Made by a program: the position numbers and the translations under genes
Part shown: one piece after another, positions 32,039-44,000 of the stretch
Position numbering within the stretch: the first letter of the stretch is position 1
Layout of the letters: every line of letters begins with the position of its first letter
The notes under the pieces: generated by a model
What the model saw: the letters and a program-made list of their open reading frames with translations, nothing else
Databases searched by the model: none
Told to the model about the DNA's origin: nothing
DNA from: Tribonema minus
Lineage: Eukaryota > Sar > Xanthophyceae > Tribonematales > Tribonemataceae
Reading direction: 5' to 3'
DNA: 64,000 bases
Assembly: GCA_017506865.1 (NCBI GenBank)
Contig: JAFCMP010000008.1
Location: 479,001-543,000 of the forward strand

Positions 32039-35000
32039 ATGGGCACCAGGAGAGTGGAGCTGGCCACAGCAGCTGCTGCCGCCATGTGTCTGGTGCTAGC
32101 TTCGCACCTGAGGCTTGTTTCAGGCTTATGCGCCAGGAGCGTGCTCGGCGCCAGCAGCGTTGGCAGCAGTAGGCATGCCGTGGCTTCACGGCAGCGTCAC
32201 ACGCTGAGGATGGGTGCGGCTGCCTCTACTGGTGGCAAAAGGAAGAGAGGGTAAGTGCTAATGTTAGCATGTACTGGCAGGAACTGGGTTTGATACATCG
32301 TACTGGACGTGTGCATGTTTTGCTTGGCTGGCAGAATTGCGTGTTGCAATCGCACCTTTACACCCGAGCAACGTGAGCAGCGCAGTGCATTTGAATGAGT
32401 ATGATGACACAAGAGCAAGGGTCCTCGTTGTGAGTACCTGGTGGCACAATAGTGCTTACCTCGCACCAAGCTCTGGCAGGTAGCTGTCGTGACTGACAGA
32501 GCTGACAGAGCAGGCTGTCACATGTCGGCACACAGGCAATGCAATGGTGATAAGCGGCTGCATGCGTTTGACGTCAGGGCTTAACCTGGTGTATGTGTCA
32601 CCGGCACATCCATATGAAGTAAACCAGCGGCTCACGGTGGCAGCTGCGCGGGAGTTCCTCAGCTATGCGGAAGTTCCTCTGCTTGTTGAGGCAGCCGAAA
32701 CGAACGACAAATATGCCAGCTGTGTTGGGACAAATGATCTGCTAAGAGTTATTGATGTCTGGTGCCTGGGAAAAATTGTGTGCATGTCATGTGCATACAG
32801 CTGGCACTGCCATTGGCGCCATTGCTTGCACACACATATTACCACAACGCCGCAAGTGCGAAGAGTGACATCACTGCTGGGTGATACGGTCTGCCTCCAC
32901 TTTCCTGTTTGATTCACTACGCCAGTGATGGTAGCATTCACACAATGGCCTTCATCAAAGACCGTGGGTTGTGCTTGGAGGTGTTGGCGTTTTCGTTGAT
33001 GCAGTGAGCTTCTCAAGCTAGAACAGGATATCGCGCATGTGAGGTTCATTGATGATTCTTGTGGTTGTATTGTTCGGTGCCTCACCGCAAGCTCTGGACA
33101 ACGCTCTGCAGTGCCTAACACTTGGTCCACACAATGTGCGTGCCATTGCGCTTCAAGGCTGCAACCACTTGTCTGAGCCATATGAACTGAGGCATGCTTT
33201 GTAGCCAAAAGTATGGCGAAGGATGTGATAATGCTTGCTCACGCTCACCAAGACTTTGCATAGAGTTCTTGCGCCAGTCTTCTAGGTCTGTATGCTGTCA
33301 AAGCTTGCCCTGACATGCTGCTGTTGCGCTGCGTCATCGCTGGCAGCAAAGCAAACCCGGAGATGGATGCGGTGCTGGAGAAGTACGAGCCCGTGATCGG
33401 CATCGAGATACACGTGCAGCTGGCCACGGAGAGCAAGGCGTATTGCAGGTATGTAGGTATGGCAAGGCATATTGCAGGTATTAGGTAATGGCAAGGCATG
33501 CTGCAGGTATGTAGGTATGGCAAGGCGTACTGCAGGTACGCAGGTATGGCAACGCGATTACAGGCACGTAAGCATGGCAGAGCATACTGCAGGCATGTAG
33601 GTATGGCAACGCATGCTGCAGGTATGTAGGTACGGCAAGGTGTAGTGCATGGCTTGTCTTAGTGCAATTACGCAAGTATGGCAAGCCATGCTGCAGGTAT
33701 GTAGGTATGGCAAGGAGTATTGCAGTATGGCAAGCCACGCTGCAGGTATGTAGGTATGGCAAGGCGTATTCCCGGTACGCAGGTATGGCTGTGGGCATGC
33801 CGGCCTGCCTCTTCAGGGTCACGCGCGCTCACTTGAATGTCAGAGTCCTACGTATGAGGGTCTGCCTTCACCCTTGCATGTGGCGTCACGCATGCCTGAT
33901 GGCCCGTCCGTCACCTCACGAGTGCAACTTGGATTAACTGTAGCCACAGAGCCCTCAACAGTCCTTCAATGCCAGCGTGTGCACTGTGCAGGCATGGCCC
34001 ATGGGCGCCGTGGATGGTTTGCGGGGCGCCATCGCGATGTGTGCTCTTACTCAATCCATTCCTTTGCTGCAGTTTTTTCATTCTTTCATCGCGCCTGTTC
34101 CTGCGTAGACCATCGATGGGGCACGGTGCATCCCCCCCCCCACGAATGCCACCTCACGTTTGCAGTCTACTTACAGCCACCAATACCCCCCTCTTGCCCC
34201 CAATACCATCATCTGGCGCAGTTCCTCCGCCGCCGATGCTGACAGCAACATCCGCCAACACCATTTTGCCCCATTTGGTGCCCCCCCCCCCCCCCCCCCC
34301 CCGGCACTGCCGCCTTGCAGGTGCAGCACCACCTACAGCCCCCTGACCCCCAACACCAATATCTGCCCGGTGTGCATGGGGGAGCCAGGGTCCCTCCCAG
34401 TGCCCAACGACAAGGTGGTGGAGATAGCCGCAAAGGCAGGCATGGCGCTTGGCTGCAGCATCGCTCAGGAGACCAAGTGGGACCGCAAGAACTACTTTTA
34501 TCCGGACACACCCAAGAACTATCAGATCACGCAGTACGACAGGTGAGGAGCATTGTGTCATAGAAGCAGTAGGATATGTGGTGCTTGAGGGCATCTGGAT
34601 AGCATGTTTCAGGTTAGACCTAGAGTTAGGGAATGGCGCTCGGCTGCAGCATCGCTCAGGAGACCAAGTGGGACCGCAAGAACTAGTTCTACCCTGACAC
34701 ACCCAAGAAGCACCAGATCACGCACTACGACAAGTGAGGAACGTTGCACTACACTGGAAGTATGTACACAGTGCTGGAGCGTGTCAGGTCAGGTCTCGGA
34801 TTAGGGCGTGGTCGGGATGCAGCACTGCTCAGCAAGAAGCCCAGACACCCCCATGAACTATGTACCAGATTACACAGTACGACAGGTGAGGAACGTACCA
34901 TAACGTGGTACGTAATGCTCGGGCGTGTCTGGACAACAACTCTCAGGTTAGGGTTAGGGTTAGGGTTAGGGCATGACGCTGGGAATGTAGCATTGCTCAG

Positions 35001-38000
35001 GAGACAAAGTGGGTCAACGCCATAGCTACTTGTTTGCATTTGCATACGCGCAAAAACCACCAGATCACGCAGTGCAATCGGCGACGTACAAATAGGGATG
35101 AGCGCTGCCGGCCGGCTTTAATACTACAATCATCAAGTCCCTGAGGCACACTGACCAACTTGAGGGGAGTACACTTTAACTTTGACTTTTGCTTGCCACA
35201 AGGACGGCCAGGTGATGCAATTAGTGACACACACAAGTGCTGAAATACAAATGCCTCGAACGCTAAAAAGCTTGCACACAGAAGTCTTTTCTACTGTGGA
35301 TATGATGGCACTGTTTGACCGTGGCCAATAACTACATCATCGGCGACCACGTTTATTGGTGGAAGGCACTTGCGGCTAACCGCTCCTTATCATCTAGTGC
35401 TCTACAATACTTTGATCCGTTTTCATAAATGCTGACTTGACTTACTTCAGAAGTACTTGTTAGAACAGGCATCTGCACTTCACCGGATTTTGCTCTGTAG
35501 GTTGTGTGAGCAACGTGCCGATGGTATATATGGAGTGGCATACCTACTAACTGCGAGTGCCCGATTATGTACTCTCGTGCGACTTAACCCTAACTCTAAC
35601 CCTTGTTCGCAGCACTTGATGCCTCTGCGCCAGTGTATGCAGCACTTCACCTTGAACTACATAAGAAGACACACGTGCAGCGCCCCCGGGATCATTGGCA
35701 AGCACAAGCGCATACTGCAATTCATGGACATGTATGTTCTGCCCCCTTTCAATATAATGTACTGTAGTACGCATACATTGCAAGCGCATAGGCGAGGACG
35801 GGCGTATTCTGCTGCCCAACGGTGTGATGCGCAAACACATGCATGCTACATGTGCGTGGCGCGTATACATGTACATGCTATAAAGTAGCTCTGTCATAAA
35901 GTGCACATGTCGTGCTGCAGTTATCCTCTTATATATGTGTGCGCTGTGCCCCAGGCCCGTAGGCGAGCACGGGCGCATCCTGCTGCGCAACGATCGGGAA
36001 GTGGGCGTGACGCGCATACATATATGCTTTGGCGTACTTGTTCTAGCATATACTTCGTATTGAACAAGAATCATCGATTGTATGCGTGCGCTGTGCTCCA
36101 GGCCCATAGGTGAGCATGGACGCATCCTGCTACCCAACGGGCGTGAGGTTGGCGTCACGCGCATACATATGGAGGAGGACAGCGCCAAAATGAACCACCA
36201 GGGGGCGGGCACGAGCCTCGCGGGCAGCACGCACTCACTCATAGACTTCAACAGGTTAGCGGCACCGCGCAGTGACATTGTTGAGATGAACCACCAGGGG
36301 GCGGGCACGAGCCTCGCGGGCAGCACGCACTCACTCATAGACTTCAACAGGTGACTGGCCACTGCTGAGTGACATTGTTGAGATGAATCACCAGGGGGCG
36401 GGCACGAGCCTCGCTGGCAGCACACACTCACTCATAGACTTCAACAGGTGACTGGTCACTGCTGAGTGACACTGTTGACATGAACCACCACGAGCTTGCG
36501 GGCAGCACACACTCCCCTTGTAGACTTCAACAGGTGACTGGCACTTTGCTGAGTGCCATTGTTGAACCACCACGAGCCTAGCGGGCAGCATGCACTCGCT
36601 CAGAGACTTCAACAGGTGACTGGCACTACTGAGTGACGCTGTTGAAATGCAGTGGTGATGGATTGATATGCTTGGAACTGCAGCAGACTTCAACAGCCCA
36701 ACTGCCAAATGGCAGGTTGGTACATACTGCCCCCCCTTTGCCAGCCGATCGCGGAACTATTGCAAGAGCTTGCCCAAAGATTAACTGGTTAGTTCAACTG
36801 TAAGACTGCCAGCTGCACATGTTGAGCAGGGCCACCCGCAACCTCAATACATGATCTGTCATCGAGGACTTCAAGTGAAGGCTGACCAGCTGTACTTCAA
36901 CCCGCTTTGTATCAGATTTGCACGTCAGTCCAGGTAGCGCTTGCTCTCAAGCCTGCACATGTCAAGCCGGTGGATGCAGTCGACACGGCATGTCATCATC
37001 TGAATGTTGATGCCAGTATCACTTACTCAGTCTGCCGCATTGACGCATGCACGCATGGGTTTCCTGGAATCCAACCCAACGTGGTGACTGGCATGATCAG
37101 GGCGTTCGTGCCAAGATGATGATGATGTTTCAAAAGTGTGCAGATATTAGTGGCAGTCCATATGAATGTATCATGAATATTGTTCACCATATCTGCTCAT
37201 GGGGCTCTACTCGTTCATGCTCGATACACGACGCGGACGCTTCAATAGAATATGTAGCACAATTTACAGCAATTAGCGCTTGCTCTCAGACTTAAACAGG
37301 TCAAGCCGCTGGGCTGCAGTAGGAGGCAGCAGATGTATACTTCTACTTCGAATATAGTATATGACTACGTCATGACTCATGATCATGCTGCTCATGACCA
37401 CCAGAGACACGACGCCTCTCAGCACAGGTGTCCAACGCCGCCAAGCGCGAAGGCGTCTTGCAGTTGCACCCAGAAATCATTCACCTGCCCCTGTTGTAAA
37501 TGTAAGCGTGACCTGCCAGTGCGACTCTGGCGGCGGTTGGTCAAGAGCCGCTGATGCTTTCTACGCCTCTAACCCTGACCCCAACCCTCAGTATGCACGT
37601 CCTTGCGCTCCAGTGCACGGCGAGCATGCAACTGGCACAATGTGTGCCTATGTACACCCTAAGACCCGTTCTGCACCGCCAGTTTGCGTGCATCAAGGCG
37701 TGAAGTCTAAACCGCGTTCTGTACAGCGCCTTAGTTTTCACATACGTGGCCAACGCAACGTCACTCGCAGCGCTAGCGACCAGCGCAGGTGTGGCCCTTC
37801 AGCACACGGCTCGTGGCGCAGGCAGCAGCGGCTCAGTACCTAGTAGTCATGGCGCTGCACAGCCACTCTCGCCATACCTGGGCGTGCTGAGTGACGCACG
37901 GCCAGCGACCCTCGTCACCAGCTGGGCGCGATCTGATTGGCTGGTTTCGTATTCATTCACTTAATTGTTCTTCACGGCCCTCCAAAGGGCGCTGTGAATC

Positions 38001-41000
38001 CATCTGCAATATGCCACAACATTCACGTGTTTTTCATCCATATTCACGCCAAAAGCCTCAGAGCGCAGAACGGCCCTAACCCTAGTTATGACCTGTGTAA
38101 CACCGCGCAGGCACATGATTGATAACCATTGTGTCCAAACCCTGAGTCTGACCCACACTTACCCTAGCTCCAACCCTGACATGCTCAAACGCAGGCAGGC
38201 ATACCGCTAACAGACATTGTGTCTGAGTTTTACACGCGCAGCAGCCATATGGACACCAAGCCTTACCCTGACCCTAGTTGTGACCCGCTCAAACACAGGC
38301 AGGCATGACCTCTCATTGGCGGGCATCGCGCCTCAACCGTACCCCAAACCACTATCAACCCACTGACATAATACCTGTTGGACAACTCTAACCCTAACCC
38401 AATCCCCCAAGTGATGGGCATTGTGTTGTATCTCCACCCCAACCCTAGGCCCTGATCTAGCTTACCCTACCTCTGATTCGCTGCAACACAGGGCAGGAAT
38501 ACCGCTGGCGGAGATTGTGTCTGAGCCCGACATGCCAAAGCAGCCACACTGACACCAGTCCTAACATTCAACTTACCCTAGTTATAATGCACTCAACCAC
38601 AGGCAGGCATGCCACCTATTGGCGGGCATCGCGTCTCGACCGTGACTCAGACCCATACTGACCCCAGCGCTGGCATGTTCTATACAAAACAACTCTTTTG
38701 AACACAGGGCAGGTATACCTCTGGCGGAGATAGTGTCCGAGCCCGACATGCGCAGCGGCTTGGACGCAGCAGAGTACGGCAAGGAGCTGCAGCGCATACT
38801 GCGCTACATCGGGGCCAGTGACGGTGAGCACTGCCGCCTGTGGCGCATACATACATACCTACTTGCACATGAAGGGGGGTTGAGCACTGGGGCCAGCGGC
38901 AGTGAACAGTGTGGCTCGTGATGCGGTCATTCGTATCTATGTCTGTAATGGCAGCATCCACATGCACGCACACGTGCACATCGGGGCCAGCGACGGTGAG
39001 CACTGCCGCCTGTGACACGGCCGCGCATACATACATGCCTACTTGCCCATGGCGGAAGGGGGGGTTGAGCACAGGGGCTAGCGACAATTAGCATTGTTGC
39101 TCCGGATGCGGTCATTCATATAAATATATATGTGTCTGTACCTGCAGCATATACACGTATGTACACATCGGGGCCAGCAGTGCTGAGCACTGGGGCCTGT
39201 ACATACAGGTACATGCATGCGTACATGCCTGTGGGGGCAGCAGTGATGAGGTGCGTCCCCCATTGCGCGGCTGCACATGCGTAGATAGTCTAGACACATA
39301 ACCATGAGCGTAACCCTGACATTGACCCCAACGGACGGCGGTTGGGGATGAGCATTTTGTTGCAATGATGCGGCTTGCTTGTGCACACACACCCTGGGGG
39401 GGGGGGGGGATGAGCTCTGTCGCCCGTGGCGTGGCCACACACATAACCATTAGGGGCAGTGGCACGAGCATTGCTGCCCATCAAATGCGCCCACGCTTGG
39501 ACACACGTGTGCTGCATACTTTGCCACAAGTAGTTGCAGAGTGTTGAATTGGCCTAATGATGTTCTTGCAGCCAAGCCCAGCCCCATGCGCATTTGCCAT
39601 AGTGGTGTCCACAAGTTCCTCGTAGTGCCACTGGCCTTGTGAACTCTTCAAGTCTGCAAGCGTTGCTTTACAGTACACATTTGCTGCAACATGGACTTGA
39701 AGCAGTACCCCAGTGCACATGCAACGAGGTCGCAGTGATGCAGCACTCAATTCTATATGCAGGCAACGTGGCAGGGGGCAGCTGTTATAGCAGCAGTGCT
39801 CAATTATGTCATACACATCCCCCTTATTTGCAGGCAAGTGGCAGAGGGCAGCCTTTAGGAACAGCAGTGCTCAATTCTGTCATGCAATTACCACTTGATT
39901 TGCAGGCAACGTGGTGGAGGACAGCCTGCAGTTGAACATCAACCCTACGGCAGTGCTCAATTATATAAAAAAAGAATCAAATGATCGTTGAGCTCTAGGT
40001 GACAAGGGATGGTTAGCCGCAAGTGCCTTCCACCAGTAACCGTTGTCGCCGCTGCTGCAGTCATTGGCCACGAGTCAAACAGTGCCACCGTATCCACAGT
40101 AGGCAAAAAAGACTTCTGTGTGCAAGCTTTTTAGCGTTCGAGGCATGGGTGTTCACTATCTTGCACATGATGCTTCTTTGCGACATAGATGGCGGAGGGC
40201 AGCCTTCTCACAAACGTCAGGTTGCAGCAGCGCCCAATTCTCCCTTACACATCTCCCTTGTTTGCAGGCAACATGGCGGAGGTCAGCCTGCGCCTGTGTT
40301 ATTAAGATGACAGCAGTGCTCAATTCTCCCTTCCACATGCCACTTCTTTGCAATATACATGGCGGAGCGCGGCCTGCGCCTGGACATCAACATACCACGT
40401 CAAATTACAGCAGTGCTCAATTCTCCCTGACACACTTATCTTATTTGCAGGCAACATGGCGGAGGGCAGCCTGCGCCTTGACTGTTGACATTACAGCAGT
40501 GCTCAATTTTCCCTTACACGTGTCCCTTCTTTACGTCATGTATGGCAGAGGGCGGCCTGCATCTGGACGTCAACGCGTCTACGTCACATTGCAGCAGCGC
40601 TCAATTCTCCCTTACACATGCCCCTTGTTTGCAGGCAACATGGCGGAGGGCAGCCTGCGCCTGGACGTCAACTGTCAACGTGTCCCCGTCAGATTGCAGC
40701 AGCGCTCAATTCTCCCTTACACATGTATCTTGTTTGCAGGCAACATGGCAGAGGGAAGCCTGCGTCTGGACGTCAACGTGTCCCTGCGACCAAAGGGGTC
40801 ATCGGAGCTCCGCACCAAGGTGGAGCTCAAGAACCTCAACAGCTTCAGGGCGGTGCAGGAGTCGACTGACTACGAGATCATCCGACAGGGGAAGTGAGTG
40901 ATACTTGCATACATACCGTTTTTGAACTTACACAAACTTCAACCCTAAGGCGCCACGCTTCAACAAGGTGCAGGAGTCGACTGGCTACGAGATCATCCGC

Positions 41001-44000
41001 CAGGGAAAGTGAGTGGTACCTACGTACATGCCCCTTGTTGAACTTGCACAAACGTCAGCTCAAAAGCGCTACGCTTCAAGAAATTGCCATTGTCTGGGCC
41101 CACTAGCATCAAGCTCTGGCTGATTGGTTTGAATGGCTTTGTGTCAACAGTTGGCCATCGGTGAACATAGCATTGGGTTCCTGTCAAGTCACAACAAGCA
41201 TGAAGTGCTGTTGGTGTAATGTTTGATGATGAGATGCTTGCGTCAACCTGCAGTACAGCAGCTGATGGCTGCCACTATAAAATAGCCATCTGTAGCTACA
41301 CGATCCTGCCCACCTATTCTTTCATTGAAGGTCTCAGCACCAAAGACCATGGATGCCACAAACATGATACGTTGCGCATTTACTATGTTTGTGCATGTGG
41401 CAGCCTCCCCTTTCTTGTCCTTGTCCCCCCTCTGACCGCGGACACCGCATATTGTTTTATACGATATTCAAGTATGGTCTTGCAGTATGTATGCGTGTGA
41501 CAGCCACACCTCGTGTGATTAAGTGCCGAGTGGAATTCCCGTTTTGTTGTCTTATTTTCCACCCCTCGGTCCGCGGACACCGCACGTTGTTGTCTATAAG
41601 AGTATACAATATTCATGTGCGTATGGTCTTGCGGTTTGTATGCATGTGACAGCGTGCCCTCACGTGGTTGAGTTCCGGTGTTCTGAGCCTTCCTGAACTA
41701 CATCTGAACTGTTTGTGTGCCTTCCTGAACTACATCTGAACTGTTTGTGTGTGCTTGCTGTACATGCGCTGTGCTGCGGTGGCAGGTGCTACGAGACTGG
41801 CGAGACCATACGGCAGGAGACCCGCCTGTGGGATGAGAAAGAAAAAGTCACCAAGATCATGAGGGTCAAAGAGGTGAGACAGTATAACAAAATATCTGGC
41901 CTCATGAATGCGCATGTGACAAGGAGAGGGTAACTAAGATTATGAGGGTCAAAGAGGTGAGACAATATACATTGGAGCGTATGACAGTTGCATGCTGGAC
42001 CATTGCTGTTTGCACGCTTGACGGTTACGGCAGTTACACCTGCCGGTAGACAGACCACAATACATTCACTTGTAGCAGCACACGACTGGCGTCGGTCTTC
42101 TGTTGCATTGGCCACCTTGATGTCTACCTCTGCCGGTGTGGAGCAACAGGGTACATAGTGAGCAACAGCTCTCTACGTTGCAACAATTACAGTATATGTG
42201 GCTCATGTATGCGCATGTGACAAAGGAAAAAGTCACCAAGATCATGAGGGTCAAAGAGGTGAGATTGTATATATACTTCGAAGTATATATATATATATGT
42301 GGCTCATGTATGCGCATTGACAAGGATAGGGTAACCAACATCATGAGGGTGAAAGAGGTAAGATAATGTATATCAATATATGTGGCTGAGGTATGCGCAT
42401 GTGGTGCTGTGCAACACAGAGGCCATGTTCACAAGTACTTAGATGCAACCTCATGCATGCACAAAATGGGGGTATTGCGGTCACGGCCGGTGTCCAATTA
42501 GAATTTGACTAGGGTTTAAGCTGTCAAGGGCTACATACATATTGCGATGGGTGAAAGTGGAGCGTCTGTGTTAGTTGACGAATTATGTTATCATCCAAAT
42601 CACTGTACAATCAACTCTCGAAACGCTGCACTTTTGACTTTCAAATTTGAACAGTTCACACAACTGGACAGTTGACTGTCAACTTCACAACAATTACTTC
42701 AAGTCTGCGCAGGGGGCCGGGACATAAGTGCTCTGCCTTCCCAGAGCTGGTTATCCCACCGCTCGTTGTTGCTAATCCTCTCCTGTTCGCTGATCTCAAA
42801 CTCTCACCACCCGCATTTTTGACTCTTGCCCACTTGCTTCAACCCCTGCACAGGGTGAAACGGGCCACCATTACTTCCTGCAGCCAGGCATGTCACATCA
42901 CTTCCTGACCCTGGCTTCAAGTCTTAACTGCCTCTCTTCCCGCTCGTTGAAGTACCATGACCTCCTGGACCCAGAGGCATTTCACATCACTCATCCTAAC
43001 CCTGTCTCGAAGCCCTAACCTGACTCGGTCCCTGCTCGTTGGACAACCATTACCTCCTGAAGCCTGGCATCTGACATCACTGACGCCCGACTAATCCTAT
43101 TCCTACTTGTTCCCACAAACTTCAACTTCACAGGGCGAGTCGGACTACCGCTACTTCCCAGAGCCGGACATCCCCCCCCTCAGGCTGCCCCGCGCGGTGA
43201 TAGACGGCTGGAGGGCGGAGCTGTGCGAACTGCCCGCTGAGAAGAGGGCGCGCTACCGCTCAGAGTACAAATTGAGCGAGGCTGACGCGGAGACCATCAC
43301 TGACGACCAGGTGAGCACTGAGTGCAGTAAGTAGGTATGTATTGACTGCGAAAGAGGGCGAACTGCCCGCTGAGAAGAGGGCGCGCTACCGCACCGAATA
43401 CAAGCTCAGCGAGGCTGACGCAGAGACCATTACTGACGACCAGGTGAGCTCCGAGCACTGAGTGCAGTAGGTAGGTATGTATTTACAGCGAAAGTGGGCG
43501 CGCTTGCGCACAGAATACAAGCTGAGCGGACTGATGCAGAGACCATTACTGACGACCAGGTGAGCTCCGAGTGCAGTAGGTATGCCTTACTCGCGTGCAA
43601 GTGAACTGCTTGTGGACTGTGGTGCGCAGCTGCTGAGGAGAGCGAGATGATTACCGACCTCCGAGTATGGTAGGTCTGTGTCGTTTGGGCGGTGAACTGC
43701 TTGTGAACTCTCTGTGGACTGCCGCGATGAGGGCGCGCAGCAGCGTGAGGCTAGAGCCCACACCATCGCCCCAAACAGGCGAGCTCCCAACTATAGTAGG
43801 TATGAGTTGCGCGCCGGAACTAGAAGTGTACTGCTTGTGGAGTTTTGTATGAACCCCCAATCCCAATCCTAACCCTAACCTCAACCCTAACGATGCTCGT
43901 CCGCACCTGATGCTGATGATGCTCATCCGCAAGTATCCGATATTGACAACACGCTTTTGCCCATTTCCCGCGCCCGCTGCCGCGCAAACGGTCGCCGCGT

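Noticed and set aside
32544-32912. 122-codon frame in GatB intron 1 as an extra exon
   Set aside because: Exons 1 and 2 join in the correct phase without it and GatB has no corresponding segment.
33435-33795. Short direct repeats as a CRISPR-like array
   Set aside because: Units are contiguous without unique spacers, lie in a eukaryotic intron and copy the exon border.
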